A program made the translations under genes and the position numbers. DNA of 64,000 nt, from assembly GCA_033782935.1 (NCBI GenBank), contig JAWQEG010000365.1, positions 744,001-808,000 of the forward strand, given 5' to 3'. Every line of letters begins with the position of its first letter. Positions within the stretch are counted from its first letter, which is position 1. This document shows, piece after piece, positions 53,347 to 63,766 of this stretch. Under the pieces are notes generated by a model. That model was given only the letters and a program-made list of their open reading frames with translations, was not told the origin of the DNA and did not search any database. Source of the stretch: Petrolisthes cinctipes. Its lineage: Eukaryota; Arthropoda; Malacostraca; Decapoda; Porcellanidae.

Positions 53347-56303
53347 GTGTGTGTGTTGTGTTATTTAGTTACAATTCCCATTCTGAGCACAAAGTTCGGT
53401 ATTAGCCACATTATTTTTTTCACCTAAAAATTCATGAAGTAATTTCGAACCTTTGCAAACATTCGACAACCCTGGTTAAAGCACATGACCCTTGTTTACC
53501 GTAAACGAATAATTACGAATGTTTACGTTTTTGCATAAAAAATATTTGTTCAACATAGCTGCACAAGTATTACTGTTCTCATTTTAGACATTGGTGTGCT
53601 CTGGTTTCCTTGAACTTATATAAATCCAAGGAAAAGATTTTAACATGAGTAAGCACAGAACCATTTATTCTCGGAAATAAGGTATTAATACATCTGCTGG
53701 ATCCTTTTCAGATAAGTTAAGCTCCGCCAAGTTGGCGGATAATAATTTCATTGGGCTTATGATCCTACGAATGTGTAGTTCCCTTGTATTCTATCCCGAA
53801 AAAATTTGCTAATTTGGCAGGGTATTGACGGCAGCCAAGGACAGAAAACAGTATTACAATGAGTATGAATCCTTTGGCTTCAAACCTAAAGATTCGAAAG
53901 ATTCATGCAGCCGAACGAAGTCGAAAACAAATGTGATTCAACCACCTCTGGTCAGTTCGTGCCTGTCCACAGTTTCTCCTTAGCATCATAAAAAAAAAAA
54001 AAATTATAAATCAATTGTCAAATTAATGTGTAAAAAATTGTTTTAAACCATCAAAAAACAAGTGTAAAAACTCAAGAAAACAGTTGCATTAAAATTAGGA
54101 ATAACATAGTATTTATACATTTAATTAAGAAAAAACAAGAAACCTATCATGGCAGTGCCTAACACTATATTCATACCACTGCATTTCACTACAACTGTAA
54201 TAAACTAACACCAGGTCCCCTAAAGTATACGGATAAAATAAATTCATAGTTTTAACATCAGTACACACAATCCAATATGAATAACTATGTTTGTGAAGGA
54301 GCTTCTTTACTCAATTAGCACTTTCTTTCTGAATCAGGAATTAAATTAAATGAATGTTAGCATTATTGGGAATGCAGGGGTGCGGACCACTAATTGATTT
54401 TGATATTGCGCCGCTCTATAAACAAAAGAAGAGAGAGAGTTTTAATTTATTTTACACTGTTATTTGAAAATATTAATGGGCAAGGCTAAAAAGATTCCAA
54501 CCTGTCGTTAGACTGGAATGATGGAAAATAGGTCTAGGAGAAATGTGGAGTCCACCCATGTGATAAACAAACTCTTTAATTTCCTGATCCATCAGACTCA
54601 AATATCACTAAAAAATATAAGTCAGACAAAAAATTATACCTTTAATAAACCAGTAGATACAAGGAAGAAGTTAGGAAACTCTACTCATAGATAAAAGCAA
54701 TAAATACGAAAGAAATTCGAACTCCATACGAGGTAAAACATTTAGAGTATGAGAGTGAGTGTGAGTAAGTGGAAAGAGGAAGGGAAAACGACAGATAGAG
54801 AAAGTTAGATGATAAGTTGGGGGAATGAGGAAGAGAGGGAGGAAGGGAACAAGATAGACAGATGAGGATGGAGGGCGCATGTTATTAGGTAGAGAGGGGA
54901 TGGAGGGAGCAATGGAGAGAAAGAGGGGGTGGGAGGGAGCAGTGGAGAGAAAGAGTGGGGAGAGAGGGGGCAGTGGAGAGAAAGAAGGGGGTGGGTTTGG
55001 AGCAGAGGAGAGAAAGAGGGTGAAGGGAGGGAGCAGTGGAGATAAAGAGAGGGAGAAAGGGGGCAGTGGAGAGAAAGAGTAAGGTGGGAGGGAACAGTAG
55101 AGAGAAAGAGGGGGGAGGGATGAGGGAGTGGGAGCTAAAGAAGGGAAAGAAAGATGGAGGGGGACCTGTTCTCTTAATCTTTAACACATGAAAGTGACAT
55201 CAAAGTAAATAGTTTGACAGAATGCAGGGATAAAGCACACTAATTATAGAATATCGCCACAATGTAAGTAAATAACTACAGATATATATCGCCTTATTCA
55301 TGTGAAGGGAAAGTGAAGAGGGGGAACAGAAGGATATCATACATCTGGACATGCGAGTCAGTGTTACCAGATGAATTCTGGTTGAAGCAAAACAGAGGTG
55401 GGTACGAATACTTGTGGCCAATAGTACAATCCCCCTCGAATATAATTCCTGCATTAGATAATAATAATAATAATGATATTAATAATAACCCTAATAATAA
55501 TATCATTTTGTTGTTCCAGCAAGACCAAGACTTTGTGTGGGTTGAGGTGGAGCGGCAGTGAAGGAGGGAAAACAGGGACAGGGACATCAGGGATAGGAGC
55601 ACTAGGGATAGGGACAAGCTCAGCAAGAATAGGGACAGGGACACAAGGGATAGGGACAAGCTCAGCAAGAATAGAGACAGCGACAAGCTCAGCAAGAACA
55701 GGAACTGGACCAGGGATAGGGACAGTGGTATACGGTGGGCTGGCTCCCATCACTGTGACACACATACGACCCACTCTATTCCTTCACCAACTACCCTACC
55801 CTGCCACTCACAACCCTCCCTCCATCAAACACTACAAGGATAGTGATGGTGGTGATGGTGATGGAGGTAGTGGTAGGAATACAGATGGTAGAAGTGGTGG
55901 TGGTGGTGGTGGTGGTGGTGGTGGTGGTTGGGGTACAAGTGTTGGTGGATGTGAAAGTGAAAATGGTGATGGTGGAGAAGGTGGAAGTGGTGATGGTGGT
56001 GGGGGTAAATGTGGAGGTGGAGGAGAAGGTGGAGGAGGTGGAAGGTTCTTGGGTGGGCAAGACATGGTGGGGGTCGCCTCTCCCCTCAAACTCTACCACT
56101 ATACTGACTTGTCCCGCCCAATTTCACTCCCACTCTCCCTGCCCCTCTCACTCGACAACACTGATCTCTGCCTGGAACCCCCCCAACCCCACCAAGAACC
56201 CACCGGCCCCCTCTCCTCCTCCTCCCTCCTTAATCCAATGAGTCTATTGGTACAGTCTGAGTGTGACTCCGAGTGTGATCCCCTCTCACTCCATCTTCCT
56301 TAG
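45452..56303 (+). CDS. Divergent Distal-less/Dlx-family homeobox transcription factor (five exons)
   Basis: Exons 45452-45731, 51555-51703, 52071-52205, 52735-52877 and 55520-56303 join with consistent phases (1, 0, 0, 2), total 1491 nt, 496 residues. An in-frame TAA (45446-45448) precedes the ATG. Residues 1-143: acidic N terminus, poly-Gln, His-rich runs. Homeodomain at 145-204 without gaps: R5, Y8, L16, F20, L26, R31, L40, W48, F49, Q50, N51, R53 all present. The third helix VKIWFQNRRSKYKK is the Dlx signature, and the intron between homeodomain residues 44 and 45 is the conserved Dlx position. Helix 1 (SSYTWQQLIQLNRRFLRS) and helix 2 (QQERQELADMVGLSQTQ) differ strongly from typical Dll. 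C terminus: Pro-, GIGTSSARIGT- and Gly-rich. Nuclear DNA-binding regulator. Targets unknown. Other exons or isoforms possible. Confidence 0.85.
45830..46345. repeat. 29/32-bp minisatellite in intron 1
   Basis: First about four units of a 32-mer (TATCTTTCTTATATCCCTTT plus CACCTTCTTCCT), then about thirteen units of CTTACCTGTCTGTTACCATT plus ATCACCTTC with or without CTT, so periods of 29 and 32 bp alternate. ORFs here are artefacts. Confidence 0.93.
46346..48458. other. Intron 1, non-coding part
   Basis: Contains a segment (46345-46475) also found diverged at 50872-50990 (TATCAGGAGAG(T/A)GCAGCTA...GGGTATTTTCTTG) and, at 47495-47590, half of an R-family MITE (CTCCTTCCATATAGGTGGTG). No exon recognised. 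Confidence 0.5.
48459..48547. repeat. (GA)n microsatellite in intron 1
   Basis: About 44 GA units without interruption. Confidence 0.98.
48918..49084. mobile_element. MITE with TA duplication in intron 1
   Basis: Ends CACTCGCAATCCAAAATATG and the complement of CACTCGCAATCCAAAATTTG, followed inside by GTATCCAGG(C/T) on both sides. TA flanks at 48916-48917 and 49085-49086. Confidence 0.85.
49400..50330 (+). pseudogene. 5'-truncated LINE RT C-terminus with (TAA)n tail, in intron 1
   Basis: Reads KLVILGVTFDAKLTFERHV, SVSQKLGIMRRAWRVFGD, SFVLPLLEYCSPVWCSAA, FLTGGLLDCNLSHCRSVAS, then after a frameshift SFVPRSVSLWNGLGESVFD. This is the post-palm end of a non-LTR RT, distinct in sequence from LINEs A, E and G. 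It ends with a short 3' UTR and an (AAT)n tract (50198-50330) that probably grew from the element's tail. Confidence 0.8.
51109..51263. mobile_element. Tc1-type MITE in intron 1
   Basis: Ends CAGTCATGGTCAAAAGTCCT and (right, complemented) CAGTCATGGTCAATAATCCT, each followed by GCAAC, with TA at 51107-51108 and 51264-51265. CAGTCATGG ends are typical of Tc1 elements. Confidence 0.88.
51289..51502. mobile_element. Hairpin element H in intron 1, next to exon 2
   Basis: Left arm ...CACAATCCCTAATCCACTTG...AGATCTGAAGCAGGCGGTTT pairs with right arm AAACCGCCTTTTTTCAGATCT...GGGATTGTGTATTG. The loop is ~60 bp. It lies 50 bp upstream of the acceptor of exon 2. Confidence 0.75.
51555..51703 (+). CDS. 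Dlx-like gene exon 2
   Basis: Acceptor TTCCTACAG, donor ACG|GTATGT. Encodes PPQQQEMVSPRNSNSVSPLS then a Pro/His-rich run (RHHYHLPHFHHPHHHHH). Confidence 0.8.
51780..51912. mobile_element. Hairpin MITE, family R, in intron 2
   Basis: Left arm with CAACTGATTCCTCCAAATAATT, right arm with GGGATACTTTGGAGGCATC. It nearly fills the space between exons 2 and 3. Confidence 0.55.
52071..52205 (+). CDS. Dlx-like gene exon 3 (homeodomain residues 0-44)
   Basis: Acceptor ATGCTTACAG, donor CAG|GTACGG. Encodes VNKKVRSSYTWQQLIQL, NRRFLRSMYLVQQERQ and ELADMVGLSQTQ, in phase 0 at both ends. Confidence 0.92.
52206..52734 (+). other. Intron 3 of the Dlx-like gene
   Basis: Besides the exon-3 fragments it contains R-family MITE-like pieces (about 52440-52620) and a short (AAT)n tract. 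The acceptor is TTTGTTTTGTAG. Confidence 0.7.
52222..52355 (+). repeat. Partial tandem copies of the exon-3 end, with donor sites
   Basis: Directly after exon 3 come two diverged copies of its last ~40 bases (AGAGTTGACAGATCCAGT plus GGGACTCTCACAGACACAG at about 52240-52275, and again ending 52355) and a short piece (TCAGACACAG, to 52293), separated by (TC)n. Each ends CAGACACAG|GTAC, like the true donor. The copies would encode ELTDPVGLSQTQ-like peptides, but (TC)n length and stops prevent an open extended exon. Confidence 0.85.
52735..52877 (+). CDS. Dlx-like gene exon 4 (homeodomain residues 45-60)
   Basis: Encodes VKIWFQNRRSKYKKL then TRAACERRPPPTPSHPLSPP and RRFIA. The donor AG|GTATGT leaves two bases of a codon. 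Confidence 0.93.
52878..55519 (+). other. Intron 4 of the Dlx-like gene
   Basis: Contains pyrimidine-rich (CTCC/TC)n tracts (53150-53345), a possible alternative terminal exon (53821-53983), AT-rich sequence, and a GA-rich tandem repeat at 54870-55140. The acceptor is TTGTTGTTCCAG. Confidence 0.6.
54870..55140. repeat. GA-rich minisatellite in intron 4
   Basis: About eight degenerate units of GGGAGGGAGCAGTGGAGAGA plus AAGAG.GG. ORFs on both strands are artefacts. Confidence 0.85.
55520..56303 (+). CDS. Dlx-like gene exon 5 (terminal coding exon)
   Basis: Continues in phase 2 as S-KTKTLCGLRWSGSEGG, repeated GIGTSSARIGTGT motifs, VYGGLAPITVTHIRPTLF, a poly-Gly stretch, SPLKLYHYTDLSRP and ends ECDSECDPLSLHLP, stop TAG 56301-56303. 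The repeats indicate slippage-driven growth. The non-repetitive blocks look like real protein. Confidence 0.75.
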
Positions 56304-56445
56304 TAACTTTCCCGAGTGTGACTCCCTCTCATTCCCTCTCCCTCAGTAACTTCCGCGAGTGTGACTCCCTCTCCCTCAGTAACATCCCTGAGTGTGACTC
56401 CCTCTCATTCCCTCTCCCTCAGTAACTTCCTCGAGTGTGACTCCC
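56265..56445. repeat. About 41-bp tandem repeat spanning the stop codon
   Basis: Units of GAGTGTGACTCCCTCTCA plus TTCCCTCTCCCTCAGTAACTT. The first unit contains the end of the coding region and the TAG. Confidence 0.75.
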
Positions 56446-57199
56446 TCTCACTCCCTCTCCCCCTTCCCACATTCCCTCTCACCCCGCAACATTTCTTCCC
56501 TCACACTTCCTCTCTCGCCCCTCCCACATTCCCTCCCCTCACACTCCCTCTCTCTCCGCCACATTTCTTCCCCCCACATTCCCTTTCCCACATTCCCTCT
56601 CACACTCCATCTCCCCCCGCCACATTTCTTCTCCCACTTTCCCTCTCTCACTTCTTCCCCCAACTATCCCTCTCTAATTCCTCCCCCCCCCCCCGCCCAC
56701 ATTCCCTCTCTTTTTGTACTGTTGATGGATAATTATAATGTTCTCTGCATCAGAGTTGTTTCTTTACTCCTTTGTGTTCGTCTTCTGTTTAGATTTTGAG
56801 GGAGCAATATTGATAGTAATTACAATGTTGACAATTATAATGATAATTATAATAATGATAATTATAATTATAATGATAATTATAGTTATAATGATAATTA
56901 TAATGATAATTATAATTATAATGATAATTATAATCGTAATAGTAATAACAATAATAATAGTAATATACATATTAGTAATCATGGTAGTAATCATAATAAA
57001 GATAATGATAATAACATCAATAATAATAATAGTAATGGAAATAGTAATAATAATAATAATATAAATGCCATACAGATTGGTTGAGTTAAGGGGGTAACAA
57101 TTCACTTTTGGTACAGCTGCCGAAAATATTGGAGGAGTCTCGACAGGTGTGGGATATGGGTGCGGATCTGGTCACAGTGGTACAACCTCACTGCCAAAT
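56446..57199. other. 3' flank: pyrimidine-rich then (TAA/TGA)n AT-rich repeats
   Basis: 56446-56720 is CT-rich. 56810-57065 is an irregular ATAATGATAATTATAAT repeat. Between 57100 and 57199 a short open segment (LPKILEESRQVWDMGADL) precedes repeat Q. It is not recognised. No convincing poly(A) signal was pinned down. Confidence 0.5.
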
Positions 57200-57634
57200 G
57201 TACAGCTCCGGACAGATCAAGGATCCACACTTCTTCCACAAGCGACTTGGTTTGGGCCTCGTCTGATCTGGCAACAGTTGCAGGTGGAGGGAGGGGGGAT
57301 GTTAGTGGGAGAGGAGGAGAGAAATGTGGGCAGAGCTATATAAGAGGGTAACGAATGATCAGGTAGAGAAGACATGTGTCAGGAGGAATGAATGAAACAT
57401 ACACTGTGAACGGTATCGAATCACCAATAGTTTAAAGCAGGGTTCTTCAAACTTTTTCAGTCGTGACCCAGTTTTTACTATGACATCATTCTCGCGACCC
57501 ATACAGAAAGATCTTTTACAAATTACAAGAATTATCAACCTAAAAAAATACAAGGCAAGAAACTGAAACTCAATAATTATGATAAAAGGCATTCTAACCA
57601 GAATTATAAACAAAATTATAATCACTGCCTCACC

Positions 57635-57699
<65 letters not shown>

Positions 57700-58210
57700 A
57701 AGGCCACTATTTGTGCAATGATTTTGTTTTATTGATAATTAAATACATGATTATTCGATTGTAAAACTATGTTAGGTGGATTCATGTATGAACTTCATAT
57801 TTATTTTATTGTCACGAATATTAATATTCTATTTTATTCATGTATTTATTTTTGTGAGCCTGCGACCCAGTTTGGAGGAATTCGGGACCCGTAATTTGAA
57901 GAATCCGGGTTTAAAGAAGTGCATACTGCATTAACGTAGGTGGATATAGGAGAGAAGAAATGTGATGATTTGAGGCGAGGGTGAGGGGGAAAAGGGTAAG
58001 AAAAAGGAAGGTGATTAGTTGAAAAGTAATAACAAACAAATATAATTAGAATATCTGTTACATTATATCCTTTAAATAAAGGCACTGTCGTTTGTTCACC
58101 ATCGTAGTGGGATAGACTACTGAATATACTGTATATTATCCTTTGGATATTAGACAGCTATCCCTGTATTCCTTTTATCCCTCGTGTTTGCCCCGTAGGG
58201 TATTGCCTGA
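57200..58210 (+). mobile_element. Repeat Q, copy 3
   Basis: Aligns with 26368-27510. It is cut short at GTAGGGTATTGCCTGA and joined to a ~50 bp inverted piece of its own MITE (58211-58257). A (TC)n run lies at 57641-57695. Confidence 0.75.
57438..57908. mobile_element. hAT-type MITE inside repeat Q, copy 3
   Basis: Flanked by perfect GTTTAAAG (57430-57437 and 57909-57916). Ends CAGGGTTCTTCAAACTTTT and ...GTAATTTGAAGAATCCGG. Confidence 0.88.
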
Positions 58211-58257
58211 CAATAAAATAAATATGAAGTTCATACATGAATCTACCTAACATAATT

Positions 58258-58440
58258 TTTAATTCATTGCGCTGTAGCGTCAGTCAATAGGCAGACAACA
58301 GTACACAAGGGTAGGCGGGACTCACGAGAACCCAATGACCACACACACACACAAGCACACACACATGCGCATACACACACACATCACAAAAACATAACAG
58401 AATGAAGCACAAGTATACAGACAAATATTTACATCATGAC
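58258..58440 (-). mobile_element. 3' UTR of LINE G
   Basis: Minus strand: after the ORF2 stop, a (TG)n-rich stretch and ATTGACGCTACAGCGCAATGAA, matching the 3' end of LINE F (ATTGACGCTACGGCGCAATTAA) before its tail. Confidence 0.8.
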
Positions 58441-61400
58441 CTACTTAAATCCACCAAAACGAGGGTGGCACACCAGAAGTTCCTCCAGAACCTGATGGTT
58501 CAGCAGGTGTCGACAAACCACATCAAGTGGCAGGCCCTGGGGCAGCAAGTGTCGGACAGTGGGGCAGGCTAGGCAATAGTGCTCTATAGTGTTAGCACGA
58601 GGCGCTCGACACAAGCGACACTCAGTGAAGGGAGGCTCACCCTGCATCCCAGCAACCTGCCACGGTGGCCGGTAGCCAAGCCTCAAACGAGCAGAGACTA
58701 CATTGTGCCTCCGAACCATGAGGCCTCGACGACGGTAGGAATATTTGTGACGGCGTACAGACTCGTAATGGGTGATGGAGATGCTGAAGGGTCTCTCTGC
58801 ATCCCTGCATCGCCGTACAGGGAGGAGAGTGGCGGAGCGGACTTTAGAGAGGTAACATGTCAGGGAGAGAGGACGTCCAGCACCACGAGGAGGCAGATGG
58901 CTGGCTTCCTTTGCGAGTCTGTCAACTGTACCATTGTGACGTAAACCTACATGGGATGGCACCCATAAAAATTTGACAGTCAATTTACGATGACGCAATA
59001 AGGCCAAAAACGATAAAATCTGCTGAATAACAGTAGTGTGTGTGGGCTGAACACTAGAGAGGGAATGAAGGGCAGGTATGGAGTCACAAAAAATGGCAGC
59101 ATTCACTCCACGTTGACAAACAACACTAACAGCATCCAGAATGGCATACAGTTCACACAATGTTGAGCTAGAGTGGTTACAGAGACGACGGCCAACCCAG
59201 CCCCCTGGAGGTGACTCCAGGTCAGGCGAGAAAACAGCACAACCTGCTGCACCATCCACCTGCAATGAGCCATCATTGTAGAGGCAGTATGGATCTGTGA
59301 TGGAGGAAGTCACTGTTTCTATATGTTCCAGAGCCAACTGCCGCTGTAGAGAAGGCAGCTCCGACTAGGAAGTAGGTGTGAAGCTCACATCAGGTGTTGG
59401 TAGCATCCATGGAGGGACGTCTGCAACCATTATATCTATATTAAGACCACGGAGCACAGAGGAAACAGACCTTATAAGAGTACGTCCAGCAGGCAGTATG
59501 GGAGGGACCGGGTAGTTTGGTCTAAGAGAAGTCCTGACTAACTGAGAGTAATGGGGTGAAAGATGTGGGAAATGGAGGCACTTGACAGTGAAGCAAGTAA
59601 CATTACAATAAATTCTCTCGATTAATGGGGGAAGACGCAACTCACGCTGCATGTTCACTATCCTGGTCGACATTGAACAGCCGAGAATTATTCTCATTGC
59701 TCTATTCTGAAATGTTTCTAAAGTTTCCAGAGTAGCCCTAGGAAGTTGAATCAAAGCAGGGGAAAGGTAATCAACAACTGAACGGATAAAAGCAATATAG
59801 ATGGTCCTGGCTACTGGGATGGAGATGCCCGAGGAGTTGTTAGATAGCCATTGAAGTGGTGTTAGTCGGCGCTGGAGACGACCCAATAAGTCCTGGACAA
59901 TGGGATGGTCTTGAGGTCTGGCAGGGACAATCGGCCAAATATTGACTGGCGCACCCAGGTAGCAGTACTGGGAACACATGGGAATGACAGTCCCTCCAAT
60001 GGTGAACACTGGCTGAGCTTGAGGAAGGCGGCAGGTGAATATTCTGCTCTTATCTGGGGAGACAATAATGCCACAGTGAGAGGAGACCACAGAGACGGAG
60101 TCAAGAAACCGCTGGAGATCCCTTGGTGAGATATCATCAGCATAGCATGTAATTGTAGTTCCAGGAATATCAGGGAGAGAAGTGAGCAACCGATGCATCA
60201 GAATATTAAATAACAATGGGCTGAGAACACCACCTTGAGGCGTACCAAGATGAAAACTGCGCAAAGGACTGAGTGCACCACTGAAAAACACACGGGAGGT
60301 CCTGTTACTCAGGTAGCCCCGAATCCACCGTAGTAGATTACCCTTTATCCCAAAGTCAACCAGTTGATCCAAAATGACGTCTTTATTAGCAATATCGAAG
60401 GCACTTCGAAGGTCAATGAAGGCCACCACACTGTCCCTGGAAAGGCGAGAGTACAGGTCGACTAGGCAGTGATGTGTGCTCCGCTGGGGAAGGAAACCAA
60501 ACAGCCATGGAGAAAGGCGATCCTGCAGTCTGTACATGAGACGATTGAGTAAGATTCTCTCCATAACCTTACAGAAACAGGAAGTAAGGGAAATAGGCCT
60601 GAATTTCGCAGTACCGGGCTTAGGGATGGGTATTATTGTGCTGCTGGTCCAGGCTCGTGGTACACAACCGTCACGAAGACAAAGATTGTACAGTCGAAGT
60701 AGAGGGTTCCCAGGAACTTGTTGAAGTAGGCACAGCACAGCATAAGTAATACCATCATCACCAGGGGAAGAAGCTTTACCCCAAGAGAGAGCACGGCGTA
60801 ACTCCTCCTCAGTTATCTCCTCTGCATCATCGTCATCATCTTGTAACAGAGCAGACATTAGACGTAGCCGATGGACAGCAGCACGGGAAGCGAGTGCATC
60901 TTGTATGTGGATGGGTAGACTGGCTGGGGTAGATTGTTCTGACCAGGCATCGACAAGTTGTTTGGCATAGTCGGCAGGAGTGTGATGACGAGCAGTGGCC
61001 GGTGTCTTTTTAACAACCCGACGGATGAGGTGCCACATAGAAGCCACACTTGTTTGCTGGTTGATGCTGTCCGTGAACCGCTGCCAAGACTCAGTGTGAG
61101 CACAATCCTGCAGGGCAACTAAAGAGTCCCTAGACATCTGGTAAAGATGGAGTAAGTCAGGGGTTGGGTTGGCTTGAAACAATAGGCCATCACGTTCAGC
61201 CTCCTCCTTTGCTTCCTGTATACGTGCATCCAGCATCCAGGAGTGGGCAGTATGGCGATGCTGGAGGTGTGGCCGGGAGACGTATAGCCTATAAAAGTCA
61301 TGAGTAGCAGATACAAGATCAGAGTACAACTGTTCAGCTGATGATATGTCAAATGTAGGGAATACATGGGCCATAAATAAGATGTAAGTTGGGCAATATT

Positions 61401-62098
61401 TAGGGGGCACAGCAATACGCAAACGAGTGGCTGAAGCACCTGACACAGCAGTTAGAGAATAATGAAACCGAAGAGCAATGTGATCAGAGAATAAGTCTGG
61501 CACGGAGGAGCACTGGACCTGAGATGCTATCAGGCCAGACGAGAGGATGTAATCCAGAGTACCTCCCCGGCAATGAGTGGCACCGCCAGTGTCCCAGTGT
61601 GTCAGATGATGCTTGTGGATGTATGAAAGGAGACGAACACCATTACGATTAATAGAGCCAGTACCATCACCCAAATCAGAATGCCGAGCATTAAAATCTC
61701 CCATATACACCATACCACGCACTGTTGGAGAAGGAAGAGCCTCAAGAGTGAGTCTAGCTGGGGCAGAATAGACATTACATAGTTGGAGTACTCCATTCCC
61801 AGGTAGAACCTCAAATAGCTGAAAGGTCATGTCAGGATCAGTGGAGGTACGGAGAAGGCGATGTGGCAAGGAGCTATGTATGTAAGTCAGGAGACCATTC
61901 CTTACCAGATGAACATATGGCACATAACCTGAGAGGGGAGGAGCTTGCCCAGCAGCGAGCGGCCGTCCTGGAAATGCTTACTGGAGAAAAATAACACTGG
62001 GATGATGACGAAAAACATAGGCCTTGAGTTGAGTGAGCTTAGCATAACTGGTGATACCACATACATTCCAGGAGATGACATCCAGCCGGCAATCACTA
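58441..62098 (-). pseudogene. LINE G ORF2: endonuclease, reverse transcriptase, RNase H (two nonsense codons)
   Basis: One frame, ~1210 codons, with only a TAA (61978-61980, in VIFLQ*AFPGRP) and a TAG (59365-59367, in FTPTS*SELPS). Endonuclease: LDVISWNVCGITSYAKL, VYMGDFNARHSDLGD, FSDHIALRFH. RT: SPGDDGITYAVLC, PKPGTAKFRPISLTS, GFLPQRSTHHCL, VAFIDLRSAFDIANKD, GTPQGGVLSPLLFNI, TCYADDIS. RNase H: YNDGSLQVDGAAG, LCELYAILDAV, FCDSIPALHSL, SHVGLRHNGTVDRLA. A C-terminal CRLC...H...CLAC zinc cluster follows. The frame begins as ORF1 ends and overlaps it. Near-intact state points to fairly recent activity. RT lacks three residues after the YADD compared with LINE F. Confidence 0.93.
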
Positions 62099-63464
62099 GC
62101 GAACTCTGTATTTGGAGGTAGAAGTCCGGTGAGTGGGGGCAGATGAGCGACCTGGAGAAGAAGATGGACCAGGAGAAGGGACTGACTCGAAAAGCTTTTC
62201 AAGGCGAGATGCAACAGTATCCATCTTTTCGGTAAGGGTAGTGACAGTTGAGATGATGGCCTGCTGAGCCTCGACCAAGGTGGAGAGTTTGGAGTCATTG
62301 GCAGCCTGAGCGGCATCCAGCCCATCAATCCTGGCTTCAAGGGCAGAAAAGCGGTTTTCGAGATCCGTACATCGTGCCATGAGGGTAGCAACAGACTTGC
62401 GGAGGGCCAGGTCTGGAGGTGAGGCAGGGCTGGTAGGAGGAGCAGACTGGGGAGGTGGTGGTGGTGGTGGTGGTGGTGGAGGCGGAGCAATAGTAGAGTC
62501 ACGAGCCTGGACCTGACGTCGAGTACATCCATGCCACACGTTAACCCCTGGCTGAAGGCATCGTGGACACTTCCATCGAGACGTATCTTGAGGAGGTGAA
62601 GGCTCAGAGGTGGAAGCAGCAGGACGTGATGGTTCACCCCTGACAGGACACGTCTTGGAATCATGGTCGGCAGCACACCATGCACACTTCGGCCTGGCAG
62701 AACAGTACCGGGAGATATGCCCAACTCCCCAGCACCTGTAGCACCAAGGGTGGTCATTATGAAGTTTCCTCACCTCACACGGTGGAAGACAAGGGAGGAA
62801 ATCAAAGGAAATCTCATTTGGAGGTGGATCGGGTTGACTCCAGACAACAACAATACGGCTAATGGAGGAACCATTTTGGAGAAAACGACGGGCAAAGTAC
62901 ACACCAGGGTATCCTTTGGCAAGTTTCGGGTCAACATCAATAGGAAAACGGGTGAGGATGTAGCTGGGGAACTTACGAGGCCTCTCAGGTGAGTCTTCAA
63001 GAATGAGAGGCAGAGATAAAAATTCACCAGCCTTCACTCTATCAATGATGTCCTGACGCTTCCTAGAGATGTAGACAAACCGGGAAGTGACAGCAGCCAT
63101 CTTGACTTCAGCCAGTTCACGCTGCAGCTAGAAGGCCCTGTTGACACCAGGATAAGGCAGAGAAGGTACGTCGTGCACAGCTGAAGCACCCTTCGCAGTC
63201 TTGGGAGCCAGAGGCAATCAATCCACACCATCGGAATCCTGCGAGGAGTCAGACGAGGCATCAACGGGTTGCTTGGTTGAGGTTGAGGAGGTGGAAGGCT
63301 GCAACCTGAGCTGCGGAGTGACTGAGGAGAGGGGGGGAATGGTTGTGAGAAGGCAGCTCAGGCCAGTGATCCTCGAAAGGAGACTCATCCTCTTCCGACA
63401 TGGCAAAGTCGGCCTCCTGGCAGGAAGCCATATCCGAATCCGCGCTCTCCATCAGGCTAGGCAA
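62096..63464 (-). pseudogene. LINE G ORF1 (zinc-knuckle protein)
   Basis: The main block starts MAAVTSRFVYISRKRQDIID (63100). Three Cys/His motifs follow: CYRCWGVGHISRYC, CAWCAADHDSKTC and CPRCLQPGVNVWHGC. Then poly-Pro and a coiled-coil-like region (LMARCTDLENRFSALEARID, KMDTVASRLEKLFESV). Upstream, the same frame extends through two stops (TAG ~63126, TGA 63218-63220), and with a frameshift near 63340 to MESADSDMASCQEADFA (about 63450). So ORF1 was originally ~450 residues. Confidence 0.85.
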
Positions 63465-63700
63465 GGCCTAGATGGGAAGTGAACAACTGAACACACACAC
63501 ACAGAACCACAACAAAATAAACAAACAACAATATCACAAACAGCAAAACCACAAAAAAACGAGATAGAACAGATAAACAACACATAGAACACCACAGAAA
63601 CAACACACAAACAAGAACGCAGAAACATCACAAAAAACAACACAAACAACAATACAGGCAGAGCGCCAGGAACAAGTTTCCAGGTCTTGCTGAAGTTTCG
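63465..63700 (-). promoter_or_regulatory. Probable 5' UTR of LINE G
   Basis: T/G-rich on the minus strand, upstream of ORF1, without coding similarity. The 5' end of the element is not defined, since no flanking duplication was found. Confidence 0.4.
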
Positions 63701-63766
63701 AATCATATGGCATACCAGTGAACCAATAACAACGCTTGTCCTGTCACATAATAATTTAAGCTCGTT

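Noticed and set aside
55832..56099. Antisense Pro/Ser/Thr-rich ORFs over exon 5
   Set aside because: Shadows of the Gly-rich coding repeat.
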